From contig JADIYP010000001.1 in the NCBI GenBank assembly GCA_016705235.1, forward strand, positions 744,001 to 808,000: DNA of 64,000 bases, written 5' to 3'. This DNA is from Candidatus Leptovillus affinis (GTDB taxonomy: Bacteria > Chloroflexota > Anaerolineae > Promineifilales > Promineifilaceae). Both the position numbers and the translations under genes were made by a program. The notes under the pieces are model-generated. The model did no database searches and had not been told where the DNA came from. It was given only the letters and a program-made list of their open reading frames with translations. Of the stretch, positions 7,705 through 17,900 are shown in pieces (position 1 is the first letter of the stretch; each line of letters starts with the position of its first letter).

Positions 7705-10568
7705 CTAACGTTGAGTCATGGGCAGCATTATAGCATGGGGAAAAGCATTTGCCTGATCCGTGTCTAAGTCGGCGGTTGTGTGCGGCGTTTCAATGTTACC
7801 GGCCAGATCGGTGGCCTGGCTGCGGAAGGCATAGGGTTGACCCGCTGTGGGCGGCGTGAATAAGCCAGAGGTGGCGCTGGTCTGCGTGATCCAGGGGGTC
7901 CAGCCGCTGTCGCCAACAGCCTGATACTCGATGGTGTAATTGGCGATGCCGGACAGATTATCTTGCCCCTGCCAGACGATGAGATAGGTGTTGTGGGTGA
8001 CGGTGTAGACGGCCGTTACCAGCGATTCCGGCAGCGTGCTGTCCAGTCTAAAATGGCCCGCTTCCGATGTTACTGTCGATGTCAGCCCGGGCAAGGGCGG
8101 GGTAAAATCGACTGTAACGCGCCAGTACAAATCGGCGTAATCCTGCGTAAGCGTGATGGTGTGGCTGGTAGCCGGACCAGTCACGGTTTCGCTGGCTATG
8201 GTCTGGTTAAATGCCGCATCGGTGGCGATTTGGACAGTGCTGCTTAACACTGTGTCGATTTCCGCCAACTGCCAGCTCAGGGACACAGCGTACTGATTCA
8301 GCCAATCGCCGTTGGCCGGAGAAAGCGGCTGCGCCTGCGGATTGAAGATGATGGCAGCCTGATCGCTGCGGATATCGCCGCCGCCGGGTGTTTGAGCATT
8401 GCCCGCGATATCTACCGCCTGGCTGCGGAACCAGTAAAGGGTTGATGGGTTGGTGGGCGTGAAGACGGCCGTTGTTGCCAGTGTATGGGTCACCAGCGTA
8501 CTCCAGTCTACCGCGCCCTCGGCCCGGTATTGCACCGTGTACCCGGCCACGCCGGAAACCGCATCCGCCCCTTCCCAGGCCACGTCAAAGTAACCGGCGG
8601 CCACATGATGGGTTAACGCGGTAACGGCCGAGGTGGGCGGCGTGGTATCCAGCCCAAACGAAGCCGTTGGCGACATGGATTGCCCGCCGGTGTTGATTGT
8701 CTTGACGCGCCAGTATAGTGTCGTGTAATCCTGGGTGAAGGTGTGGCTGAAGTTGGTAACGGCCGTTCCCCAGGTTTGCGTCAAAAGCACATTGCTAAAC
8801 GCAGCGTCGGCGGCCACTTCCAGCGTTGTCGTCTGGACGCCGGTGGGATTGCTGATTTGCCAGGTGAAATCGACCGGGTTTTGCTTGACCCAGCCATCGG
8901 CAGGCGCCAAATCGCTGATAGACACGTCGGTCACCGGCCGGAAGCGAATGTCATCGAACCAGACGCCCACGCCGCTGTCGGTCGTGGTCAGGTCGCTCAG
9001 ATAGACAGAGGCGGTTTGCCCGGCCGTCAGGTAATATGTGCCCAGCGACATCCACAAGCCTACATTGGCCTGATGGCTGACAACGGCCGTATCAGTCACC
9101 CCATTATGGCGAATCTCATACGTCGCGCCGGTGGTTTCTGAGTTGTTGGTGTCGCAGTATGGCGCGTAAACCTCGATTTCGTAGTAGCCGGTTTGTGGCA
9201 GCGTCAACCGCCATTCGCCCCAATTGGTGCTGGATGCCGGGTTTGTCACCGACCAGGTGTAGTAGGCGTGGCCTTGCCAGCCGCAGCCGCCCGGCGCTTC
9301 GTGCCAGATGGCGTTGCTTTTGCTGAAGGCGGAACTGGTTTCGCTGACGAATGTGTAGGGCGATACCTGACCAAGACGTTGGGCAACGGCCGTGCGCAGC
9401 CAGGGCAGCAGGGCATGGGCATTACCACCGGGGCAAAGCGTGTTGGTCCCGCCATAGACGTCGCGATGCCCCATGATGTGCGGCAGCCCCCAGGACGTAT
9501 TGACCATGCGGCTGGCGTCTAAAATCTCGATGTTTCGCTGGTCGGCTTTCCAGGCAAACAGGTTTGCTAGCGAGGTCAACATGGCCTGCGAAGGCGTGCC
9601 GGAGACTGGATATTCTTCGGGCGTGGTGAAGGTGCCTAGCAGCGCTGTGCCCAGCCCGCCGGCATTTGCTGCGGAGGCATGTGTGCCGATCACGTCCAGG
9701 TTCAGGTAATCGGCGTTCAAATGGCCTTCATAGATTATGCCATTTGGGTCTATCAGATAGTTGTAGCCGATGTCGCCCCAGTTTTGCGTGTATGTGTGGT
9801 AATTCCAGATGGCGCGCACGGTGGCCACCCAGTTGGTGTTATCGTTGCTGGAAACGGTGTGATGCACAATCAAGTGTGTGGCCGGGGAGTATTCCAGCCC
9901 GGCCGTATAGGTGCAATCGGCGTAAATGCACCAGACAGTGCGGCTGATGACGCTGGGGCGCGGGTAGCTGTCGGGCGCGTTAGACGGCCGTTGCGCGGCG
10001 TCTAGTTTGGCTTGCTGCGCCAGCATTTCTTCCATGGTCGGTCCGGCCGTGCTGTCGATGAAGGTGAGGGTGAATTCTTGCAAATTGGGCGAGCGCACGG
10101 CCGTGCCGGGCATAAAAATAATCCGGTATTGGGCGTAGCGATGGGTCTGATCGGCGTCCGGCGCCAGAATCATTTCGCCAACGCTGGCTGTGCTGCCGGG
10201 TTCGGTCCAATCTTCATTGGGGTGGATGTCGTACCATTCGCCCCAGATGCCGGGCGTTTTGGCGGTGCGGACAAAAATTTCCATCGCTGCCCCGTCGGGA
10301 ATGTCGGCAATCCAGCGGGGCACGAGGGCGTTAAACTGGAAGGGAGCAGTGATGCTGGGGGAGGTGTAGACGGCCGTGTGACGGCCGTTTTCCGCTTGTA
10401 ATCCATTTTCGCCGGTCACCAGGCCGCTCTGTGCGCCAGTTTCCCAATCGCCAACCGTAAATGTCACCGATTCGATGTTGGGGTGATGGGCGTTTGCGCG
10501 GCCGCGGGCAGCCCAATAACAAGCAAAAAAGCCAATAAACCTAAACTTAACCAATGTCTCATTCTCAT
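7705..10568 (-). CDS. Secreted PGRP/amidase_2 protein with Ig-like repeats; signal peptide frameshifted
   Basis: A long exported protein (about 950 aa). After an N-terminal beta domain comes an N-acetylmuramoyl-L-alanine amidase (PGRP) domain, about residues 200-385, with zinc ligands in VHHT, GHRD and CPGG. It is followed by a carbohydrate-binding-like domain and several fibronectin/Ig-like repeats containing YTVQYRA and YTIEYQA strands. The expected signal peptide (MRMRHWLSLGLLAFLLVIGL, then AAAQ) is encoded from an ATG at 10568 preceded by AAAGGAG, but that frame stops soon after. The rest continues in the other frame, open from a poor TTG at 10554. One extra C in a four-C run at 10480-10483 would join the two exactly. 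So this is a recent frameshift, a sequencing error or slippage. Confidence 0.85.
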
Positions 10569-10710
10569 GACGGTACTCCTTTTCTCAACGCGCTGTGGCT
10601 AAATATCTGTTTTTACAACGAGACTTAGCATAGCACCATTAAAGGGAGTACAAAGAAAAAAAGACGGGAATTCAGGTCTGGGTTGAGAATGGGACTTTGG
10701 TACTATCGGG

Positions 10711-10768
10711 GGCGTGATGCGTGATGCGTGATGCGTGATCAAGAGGTCGTCACGCATCACGCATCACG
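10711..10768. repeat. Inverted repeat, GTGATGCGTGA family (copy 3)
   Basis: Three GATGCGT units in tandem on the left (10711-10739) face two complementary units on the right (10749-10768). It lies between the amidase start and the gltD stop. Confidence 0.88.
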
Positions 10769-10800
10769 TTTCATGATGAATTTTCAAAAAAGCGCACTGC

Positions 10801-12318
10801 CTAAGGTAAATCGGTTTCGCCCATCAGCCACTGGTCTACGGCGCGGGCGGCGCTGCGACCCTCGTTGATCGCCCAAACGACCAGGCTTTGGCCGCGCCGC
10901 GCATCGCCGGCGGCAAACACGCCTTCGACATTTGTCATGAAGCTGCCATATTGGGCTTGCGCATTGGAACGCGCATCTTGGGCCACGCCCAACTGGGCCA
11001 ATACAGGATTTTCCGGGCCGAGGAAGCCCATGGCAATTAGCACCAACTGGGAGGGCCATTTTTTATGTGTGCCGGAGATTTCCTGGAGTTGCGGACGGCC
11101 GTTGCTGCCCACCACCCACTCGATCTCCACCGTCTCCACCGCTTGCAAATTGCCCTGCTCATCGCCGGTGAGCCGCTTGGTCAGGATGGCATATTGGCGA
11201 GGATCAGCGCCGAAAACGGCCGCTGCTTCTTCCTGGCCATAATCCAGCTTGTAGACCTTGGGCCACTGTGGCCAGGGGTTGTCGGGCGCGCGCTGGGCGG
11301 GCGGCTGCGGCATAATCTCAAACTGCACCAGGCTTTTGCAGCCGTGCCGCAGCGCCGTCGCCACGCAGTCTGTGCCGGTATCCCCGCCGCCGATGACGAT
11401 GACGTCTTTGCCGGCGGCAGAGATGGGGGATGGGAGATGGGAGATTGGAGATTGCGGAGTCTCCAATTTCCCATCTCCCATCTCTAACAACGTCTTTGTA
11501 TTGCCGTGCAAGAAGTCCATGGCAAAGTGGATGCCGTTGAGGGAACGGCCGTCTACGGCCAAATCACGCGGCCGTGTCGCGCCGGTGCAAATCACAATCG
11601 CGTCAAATTCGTCGCGCAGTTGTTCGGCCGGAACATCTACCCCAATATGGGTATTTGGCCGAAAGATTATGCCGCTGGCCGACATCAAATCCAGGCGGCG
11701 CTGCACCAGATTTTTGTCCAGTTTCATGTTAGGGATGCCATACATCAGCAGTCCGCCCAGCCGATCGGCGCGCTCAAACACCGTCACCTCGTGGCCGACG
11801 CAGTTCAACTGGTCGGCGCAGGCCAGGCCAGCCGGCCCGGAGCCGATGACGGCCACTTTTTTGCCGGTACGCTTGGCCGGGATAGTGGGTGTTACCCAGC
11901 CTTCCTCATACGCCTTTTCAATGATGGCGTACTCGATATTTTTGATGGTGACCGGCGGGTCGTTGATGCCCAGCGTGCAGGCCGCTTCGCACGGCGCGGG
12001 GCAGACCAGGCCGGTAAATTCCGGGAAGTTGTTGGTTTTGCTCAACCGGTCATATGCTTCTTGCCACAAACCCTGGTACACCAGATCGTTCCATTCCGGG
12101 ATAAGGTTGTTGATGGGGCAGCCGGAGGCCATGCCGTTGATGACTTTGCCGGTGTGGCAGAAAGGGATGCCGCAGTCCATGCAGCGCGCGGCCTGATTTT
12201 GCAAACGGCCGTCTGGCAGATGCAGATGTACCGGCTGCCAATCTTTGATGCGTTCCAACAAGGGCCGGTCTTCCGGGGTTTCCCGGGTAAATTCCAAAAA
12301 TCCAGTAGGTTTTGCCAT
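10801..12318 (-). CDS. gltD: Glutamate synthase small subunit
   Basis: 505 aa from the ATG at 12318; the reading from 12414 would include an intergenic repeat and was rejected. GltD takes electrons from NAD(P)H via FAD and passes them through 4Fe-4S clusters to GltB. Visible features are CMDCGIPFC and the CPAPCEAAC cluster ligands in the N-terminal ferredoxin-like domain, the FAD motif IGSGPAGLACA, the NAD(P) motif IGGGDTGTDC, and a C-terminal AAGDARRGQSLVVWAI motif. The loop just before the NAD(P) motif contains an extra stretch (PQSPISHLPSPIS) encoded by a palindromic repeat. It lies 124 bases downstream of gltB and is probably co-transcribed with it. Confidence 0.95.
   Translation of the reverse strand: MAKPTGFLEFTRETPEDRPLLERIKDWQPVHLHLPDGRLQNQAARCMDCGIPFCHTGKVINGMASGCPINNLIPEWNDLVYQGLWQEAYDRLSKTNNFPEFTGLVCPAPCEAACTLGINDPPVTIKNIEYAIIEKAYEEGWVTPTIPAKRTGKKVAVIGSGPAGLACADQLNCVGHEVTVFERADRLGGLLMYGIPNMKLDKNLVQRRLDLMSASGIIFRPNTHIGVDVPAEQLRDEFDAIVICTGATRPRDLAVDGRSLNGIHFAMDFLHGNTKTLLEMGDGKLETPQSPISHLPSPISAAGKDVIVIGGGDTGTDCVATALRHGCKSLVQFEIMPQPPAQRAPDNPWPQWPKVYKLDYGQEEAAAVFGADPRQYAILTKRLTGDEQGNLQAVETVEIEWVVGSNGRPQLQEISGTHKKWPSQLVLIAMGFLGPENPVLAQLGVAQDARSNAQAQYGSFMTNVEGVFAAGDARRGQSLVVWAINEGRSAARAVDQWLMGETDLP
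11420..11485. repeat. Inverted repeat inserted in frame inside gltD
   Basis: GATGGGAGATGGGAGATTGGAG (11429-11450) faces its complement at 11461-11482 with one mismatch. The element keeps the gltD frame and encodes a Ser/Pro-rich loop. Related sequences occur at 24671, 28245 and 63211. Confidence 0.85.
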
Positions 12319-12349
12319 GCTTTCAGTTCCAATGTGCTCAAAATAGCTA

Positions 12350-12429
12350 CACGGATTTGACGGATGACACGGATTTTCATTGATTTTTAGCTTTATCCGT
12401 GAAAATCCGTCCAATCCGTATTATCCGTG
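12350..12429. repeat. Inverted repeat, CACGGAT family, between gltB and gltD
   Basis: Left arm units CACGGAT and GACGGAT (12350-12379) face ATCCGTG and ATCCGTC units (12400-12429). A related element is at 23502-23575. Confidence 0.82.
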
Positions 12430-12442
12430 CAGCCATTCATTC

Positions 12443-15400
12443 TTAGTTCCCACTTACGCGGGCCACGTCGTTCATGTTGGCTTCAAAAGCAGCGATTTCC
12501 GCTTCTTCCTGTTCCAGGCCGGTCGCTTTGGCCTGATCGATGGCTTCCAACATGCGTTTGTAATCGTTGGGCAGCACCTTGACGAACTGGGAAACCATGT
12601 CTGGCCAGACGGCCAACGTATCCCAGGCGCGTTTGCTGTCGGTGTGTTTGGCATGGTCGAGGATCATCAGGCGCAGCGACTCGATTTCTTCATATTCTTT
12701 CAGGCGTTCCAGGGAAACCATTTCCGTGTTGACGCGCTGGTAAAAATCGCCGTCGCGGTCCAGAACGTAGGCGATGCCGCCGGACATGCCTGCGGCAAAA
12801 TTACGCCCGGTACGGCCCAGAATAACGACCCGCCCGCCGGTCATGTATTCGCAGCCATGATCACCGATGCCTTCGACAACGGCCGTTGCCCCACTATTTC
12901 TCACCGCAAAACGCTCGCCGGCCCGGCCGCTAATGTACGCCTCGCCGCTTGTCGCGCCATACAGCGCCACATTGCCGGCTATCACATTCTCCGCCGGGTC
13001 AAATGTCGCCGCCGTTGGCGGGTAGACGATGATTTGGCCGCCAGACAGCCCTTTGCCCACGTAATCGTTGGCGTCGCCTTCCAATTCCAGGGTGATGCCT
13101 CGTGGAATGAACGCGCCAAAACTTTGCCCGGCCGATCCCCGAAAATGCAGGTGGATGGTATCTTCCGGCAGACCCTTCGCGCCGTAGCGCCGGGTCACTT
13201 CGCTGCCCAGCATCGTGCCCACCGTGCGGTGGACGTTGCGGATGGGCAGCGTGGCGTTGATTTTCTTGCCCATTTCCAGCGAATCTTTACACAACCACAG
13301 CAGCAGCTGCCGATCCATGCCCTGATCCAGGCCATGATTCTGCGGCATCTGGCAGTAACGCCCCACTTTCGGGCTGACTTCCGGTTGGTGCAAAATTGGC
13401 GTCAGGTCTAAGCCTTGCGCTTTCCAGTTGTCGATGCCTTCACGCATGCGCAGTTTATCGCTGCGGCCGATCATTTCTTCGATGCTGCGGAAGCCCAACT
13501 GTGCCATGAGTTCGCGCACTTCCTGAGCCACAAAGCGCATGAAGTTTTCCACGTGTTCCGGTTTGCCGGCAAATTTGCCGCGCAGTTCCGGGTTTTGGGT
13601 GGCAATGCCCACCGGGCAGGTGTTTTTCTGGCAGACGCGCATCATGATGCAGCCCAGCGAGACCAGCGGCGCGGTGGCGAAGCCAAATTCTTCCGCGCCC
13701 AGCAGGGCGGCGACCACCACGTCGCGCCCGGTTTTGAGCTGCCCATCGGTTTCCAGCGTCACGCGGCTGCGCAAATCGTTCAGCAGCAGAGTTTGATGGG
13801 TTTCTGCAAGGCCCAATTCCCAGGGCAAACCGGCGTGTTTAATGCTGGTTTGCGGTGATGCGCCCGTGCCGCCATCGTGGCCGCTGATGAGGATGACGTC
13901 GGCGTAGCCTTTGGCGACCCCGGCGGCAATTGTGCCCACGCCCACTTCGGAGACGAGCTTGACGTTGATGCGGGCGCGCGGATTGGCGTTTTTCAGGTCG
14001 TGGATGAGCTGTTTCAGGTCTTCGATGGAGTAGATGTCGTGGTGGGGCGGCGGCGAAATCAGGCCGACGCCGGGGGTGGAAAGGCGCACTTTGGCGATCC
14101 AGGGGTAAACTTTGCGGCCGGGAAGTTGGCCGCCTTCGCCCGGTTTTGCCCCCTGGGCCATTTTAATTTGAATTTCGGTGGCGTTGACGAGGTAATGGCT
14201 GGTGACGCCAAAACGGCCGCTGGCCACCTGCTTGATGGCGCTTTTGCGCGAGTCGCCGTTTTCGTCGCGGTGGAAGCGGTCGGGGTCTTCGCCGCCTTCG
14301 CCGGTGTTGCTTTTGCCGCCCAGGCGGTTCATGGCGATGGCCAGGGATTCGTGGGCTTCTTTGCTAATCGAGCCGTAGGACATGGCCCCGGTTTTAAAGC
14401 GGCGCACGATGCTGTCTACCGATTCGACTTCTTCCAGAGGGATTGGTTCGGCGGCGAGGTTGAAATCTAACATGCCGCGCAGGGTGTAGAGCTTGCGGCT
14501 TTGGTCGTTGACGCCCTGAGAGTAAAGCCTGAAGGCTTCGTAATCGCCGCCGCGCACGGCCGTTTGCAGCGCGTGAATGGTCTTCGGGTTAAACAGGTGC
14601 GGTTCGCCGCCTTGCCGCCACTGGTACTTGCCGCCGACGGGTAGGGCGTGGCCGTTTGACGGCCGTTCCGGGAAGGCCATTTTGTGGCGGATTTCCACTT
14701 CTTTGGCCAGTGTGTTCAGGTCTGCGCCCTGGATGCGACTGGGCGTGCCGGTGAAATAACGATCTACCACATCTTTGTGCAGACCGAGCGCCTCAAAAAT
14801 TTGCGCGCCGCGATAACTTTGCACAGTAGAAATGCCCATTTTGGACATGATTTTGACCACGCCCTTGACCACCGCTTTGATATAGTGGTATTCGGCTTCG
14901 TCGGCGGTGACGCCGGTGACCAGCCGCTTGCGCAGCATGTCGCCAATTGTTTCGTAGGCCAGGTACGGGTTGATGGCGTCTACGCCGTAGCCGATGAGCA
15001 CGGCGAAGTGATGGACCTCGCGCGGCTCGCCGGACTCGACGACGATGCTGGTTTCGGTGCGACGGCCGTTGCGAATGAGGTGGTGGTGCAGCCCGGCGGC
15101 GGCCAGCAAACTGGGAATTGCCGCCTGCTCGCGGCTGATGCCCCGGTCGGAGAGGATGAGGACTTTGGCGCCCTGGGCAACGGCCGTGTCCGCCGCCGCA
15201 AACAAATCTTCCAATGCCTGTTTCAGTCCCGCGCCGCCCTGGGCCACCGGGTACAAAATCGGCAAGGTGGCTGATTGGATGCCGGGCAGGTTGAGGGCTT
15301 TTAGTTTGCCCAGTTCCTGGTTGGTGAGGATGGGGTGGTTGAGCTTGATCATGCGGCAGGAAACGGCCGTAGGTTGCAACAAATTACCTTCAGACCCCAA

Positions 15401-17140
15401 CAACGTCAGTGTGCTGGTGACCAATTCTTCGCGGATGGAGTCGATGGGTGGGTTGGTGACCTGGGCAAACAACTGCTTGAAATAATTGAACAGCGGCTGC
15501 GCTTTGTCGGACAAAATGGCCAGCGGTGTATCGTCACCCATCGAACCCAGAGCCTCGACGCCGCTCTGAGCCATCGGGGCCAGGAGCAGGCGCAGGTCTT
15601 CAAAAGTGTAGCCAAATGCCTGCTGTCGCTGCACGACGGTGTCGTGATCGGGCGCGGCGGTCGGTTCGCCCTCTGGCAAGGCGGCCAGAGTGACCTGGCC
15701 GTCGGCCAGCCATTCGCCATAGGGGTATTGGCGGGCGATCTGCGCTTTCAATTCTTCGTCGCTGACGATGCGCCCGGCGACGGTGTCGATGAGCAGCATG
15801 CGGCCGGGTTCCAGCCGCCCTTTGTAGGCGATGTTTTCCGGCGGGATTTCCAGCGCGCCGGTCTCGGAGGCCAGGATGACCAGGCCGTCTTTGGTGACGG
15901 TGTAGCGCGACGGCCGTAAGCCATTGCGGTCCAAAATCGCGCCAATTTGCAGCCCATCGCTAAAACCGATGGAGGCTGGTCCGTCCCACGGTTCCATCAG
16001 GGCGCTGTGGTATTCGTAAAAGGCTTTGAGTGTGGAGTCCATGTCGGCGCGTTTGGACCAGGGTTCGGGGATCATCATCATGATGGCGTGGGCGAGGGAA
16101 CGGCCGTTGAGCAGCAAAAACTCCAGGGCGTTGTCAAACATGGCCGAATCGCTGCCATCGGTATCAATCACTGGCAAAAGCTCGGCCAACTCAGCGCCAA
16201 AATAGGGCGAAGCCAGCAGCGATTCGCGGGCGCGCATCCAATTTTGGTTGCCGCGAATGGTGTTGATTTCGCCGTTGTGGATGATGTAGCGGTTGGGGTG
16301 GGCGCGTTCCCAAGAAGGGAAGGTGTTGGTGCTGAAGCGGGAATGGACCAGCGCCAGGGCCGATTCCATGTCTTTGTCTTGCAGGTCGGGGTAAAAGGGC
16401 TGAACCTGTTCGGACAGCAGCATGCCTTTGTAGACGATGGTTTTGTAGGATAGGCTGGCGATGTAGAAGAAACGGCCGTGCGCATTATCCCCATATCGAA
16501 TCTGCTTCTCCGCCAGACGCCGAATCGCGTACAGGCGGCGCTCAAAATCCATGTCGGTCTGGATGGCCGGGCTGCGGCCAATGAACACCTGGCGCACTAC
16601 CGGCTCATTGGAGCGGGCGGTGATGCCCAGGGTGGCGTCGCTGGTGGGTACGGTGCGCCAACCCAGAACGGTTTGCCCCTGCGCGGCGACGATGGCCTCG
16701 AACTGCTGCTCGCAGGCGTGCCGGTGGTCGCTTTCCAACGGCAAAAAGACCATGCCCACGCCGTATTGGCCGAGGGCTGGCAAGGCGATGTTTTCGATTG
16801 CGGTAACTTTTTGGAGAAATTTGTGGGGGGTTTGAAACAAAATGCCCGCGCCGTCGCCGGTGTTGGGTTCAGAGCCGGTGGCTCCGCGATGGGTGAGGTT
16901 GACTAAAATGGTAAGGGCTTTCTGGATGATGTCGTGGGACTGCTGCCCTTTGATGTTGACCACGAAGCCAATGCCGCAGGCGTCGCGTTCAAACTGCGGA
17001 TCATACAAACCTTGGGCGGACGGAACGGGACAACAGCCCTGCTGGTGGTCTTCGCCCGCGTCGGGCTGCCCGTTTTCCTCTGGCCCGTTTTGTTTGGTTT
17101 GTGCCAGGATGTGTTTGCCTGATGTTTGTAACTCGTTCAT
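12443..17140 (-). CDS. gltB: Glutamate synthase large subunit
   Basis: 1565 aa from the ATG at 17140 (GAGGAAAG upstream). GltB makes two glutamates from glutamine and 2-oxoglutarate. The N-terminal Ntn-type glutaminase starts at the catalytic Cys in DACGIGF (residue 55) after removal of a propeptide of about 54 aa, somewhat longer than is usual and containing an unusual GCCPVP. The central and FMN-binding domains follow, with GEGGEDPDR, a GGTGASP phosphate motif, and the 3Fe-4S ligands in CIMMRVCQKNTCPVG. The C-terminal GXGXG beta-helix domain is present. The gene is complete and precedes gltD on the same strand. Many long antisense frames overlap it, but these are by-products of codon bias. 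Confidence 0.96.
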   Translation of the reverse strand: MNELQTSGKHILAQTKQNGPEENGQPDAGEDHQQGCCPVPSAQGLYDPQFERDACGIGFVVNIKGQQSHDIIQKALTILVNLTHRGATGSEPNTGDGAGILFQTPHKFLQKVTAIENIALPALGQYGVGMVFLPLESDHRHACEQQFEAIVAAQGQTVLGWRTVPTSDATLGITARSNEPVVRQVFIGRSPAIQTDMDFERRLYAIRRLAEKQIRYGDNAHGRFFYIASLSYKTIVYKGMLLSEQVQPFYPDLQDKDMESALALVHSRFSTNTFPSWERAHPNRYIIHNGEINTIRGNQNWMRARESLLASPYFGAELAELLPVIDTDGSDSAMFDNALEFLLLNGRSLAHAIMMMIPEPWSKRADMDSTLKAFYEYHSALMEPWDGPASIGFSDGLQIGAILDRNGLRPSRYTVTKDGLVILASETGALEIPPENIAYKGRLEPGRMLLIDTVAGRIVSDEELKAQIARQYPYGEWLADGQVTLAALPEGEPTAAPDHDTVVQRQQAFGYTFEDLRLLLAPMAQSGVEALGSMGDDTPLAILSDKAQPLFNYFKQLFAQVTNPPIDSIREELVTSTLTLLGSEGNLLQPTAVSCRMIKLNHPILTNQELGKLKALNLPGIQSATLPILYPVAQGGAGLKQALEDLFAAADTAVAQGAKVLILSDRGISREQAAIPSLLAAAGLHHHLIRNGRRTETSIVVESGEPREVHHFAVLIGYGVDAINPYLAYETIGDMLRKRLVTGVTADEAEYHYIKAVVKGVVKIMSKMGISTVQSYRGAQIFEALGLHKDVVDRYFTGTPSRIQGADLNTLAKEVEIRHKMAFPERPSNGHALPVGGKYQWRQGGEPHLFNPKTIHALQTAVRGGDYEAFRLYSQGVNDQSRKLYTLRGMLDFNLAAEPIPLEEVESVDSIVRRFKTGAMSYGSISKEAHESLAIAMNRLGGKSNTGEGGEDPDRFHRDENGDSRKSAIKQVASGRFGVTSHYLVNATEIQIKMAQGAKPGEGGQLPGRKVYPWIAKVRLSTPGVGLISPPPHHDIYSIEDLKQLIHDLKNANPRARINVKLVSEVGVGTIAAGVAKGYADVILISGHDGGTGASPQTSIKHAGLPWELGLAETHQTLLLNDLRSRVTLETDGQLKTGRDVVVAALLGAEEFGFATAPLVSLGCIMMRVCQKNTCPVGIATQNPELRGKFAGKPEHVENFMRFVAQEVRELMAQLGFRSIEEMIGRSDKLRMREGIDNWKAQGLDLTPILHQPEVSPKVGRYCQMPQNHGLDQGMDRQLLLWLCKDSLEMGKKINATLPIRNVHRTVGTMLGSEVTRRYGAKGLPEDTIHLHFRGSAGQSFGAFIPRGITLELEGDANDYVGKGLSGGQIIVYPPTAATFDPAENVIAGNVALYGATSGEAYISGRAGERFAVRNSGATAVVEGIGDHGCEYMTGGRVVILGRTGRNFAAGMSGGIAYVLDRDGDFYQRVNTEMVSLERLKEYEEIESLRLMILDHAKHTDSKRAWDTLAVWPDMVSQFVKVLPNDYKRMLEAIDQAKATGLEQEEAEIAAFEANMNDVARVSGN

Positions 17141-17674
17141 GTCGCTTTCCTCTCTTCTCTTCTCAACTAACGGGACGGCGTTTAAGCGTTTTGTAAATGT
17201 ACACGCCGGCAAAGCTGCGCCGACGAGATGTTGAAATGGCTGCCAGCATGGTGTTAAAGGTACACAATGCCAGCATTTAAAGTATAGGAAGAAAGGGGTG
17301 GAAAATGCATTGGATAATTTTCACAAGATGTGGAATGAATTTGTTGTGAAGTGACGCAGCGCATTATGGTCGAGTAAACAAGCCGGATTTGGAGGTAATG
17401 GCTGTTGATTTGTGTACGCGCGATTCCCAAACGGATTGCCTTTCTTTGGTGTAATGGTTCGTGATGATTGCCAAAGGAAATTGCATGAATTGATCGGAGA
17501 AAACAACGCGGCAAACCTCGGATAGCGGTTTGGGAAGACTGTGCCGAGTGGTTTGGTTGGTACACGGCCGTTTCCCGTCCCCTTCTTCCCCAAAACCACC
17601 AGTTAAGCAAAAAAATGGGTTATCTCGGTAAAAGTTCACAACAGACAGCCCAATATTTTAGAAAACCTGCAAAA
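17141..17674. other. Intergenic region between divergent gltB and amt
   Basis: No supported gene. It should hold the gltB promoter on the minus strand; a TATACT-like element at 17281-17286 is visible but has no good -35 box. Short frames here (for example 17254-17610) lack ribosome sites and protein-like composition. Confidence 0.5.
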
Positions 17675-17703
17675 TTGACGCATCGCCTACAGGCCATTAT
17701 GAT
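17675..17703 (+). promoter_or_regulatory. Promoter of amt
   Basis: TTGACG (17675-17680), a 17-base spacer and TATGAT (17698-17703). Transcription should begin near 17710, giving a leader of about 190 bases. The glnN promoter at 19361 has the same design. Confidence 0.75.
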
Positions 17704-17763
17704 TGAACCCATACTTTGCACATTTGCAGACTGAAGTTAATCAAATACGTTTTAGAGGCCAAG

Positions 17764-17812
17764 ACGCCTTCCCCATACCTTAAATACAAAGGGTATGGGG
17801 AAGGCGTTTTTT
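17764..17812 (+). terminator. Promoter-proximal terminator/attenuator in the amt leader
   Basis: A perfect 16-bp stem (ACGCCTTCCCCATACC and complement at 17792-17807) with a 12-base loop is followed by a T run. It lies between the promoter and the amt start, so transcripts must read through it to express amt. The segment GGCCAAGACGCCTTCCC at 17757-17773 recurs with one change at the glnN terminator. Confidence 0.8.
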
Positions 17813-17900
17813 GTTTTATCCCTCGCCAACGTTCAACAACCAGTTTGTAAATGGGCACAGACGGCAAAAGTTAATTTACCGAAGAAGAGGAGACAGAAGA

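Noticed and set aside
10554..10554. TTG at 10554 as the true start of the amidase
   Set aside because: It gives no signal peptide and has no ribosome site, while the ATG at 10568 has both in the other frame.
12380..16906. Long antisense frames over gltB (for example 12380-13411, 13877-14470, 15335-15919)
   Set aside because: They run opposite to an intact, strongly conserved gene, lack ribosome sites and have compositions that follow gltB codon bias.
17254..17610. 118-codon minus-strand frame between gltB and amt
   Set aside because: No ribosome site, irregular composition, and overlapping alternatives in all frames; treated as non-coding.
17812..17900. Glutamine riboswitch (glnA RNA) in the amt leader, suggested by a CGTTCA near 17829
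   Set aside because: The other conserved parts of that RNA are not seen, and the glnN leader lacks the element.
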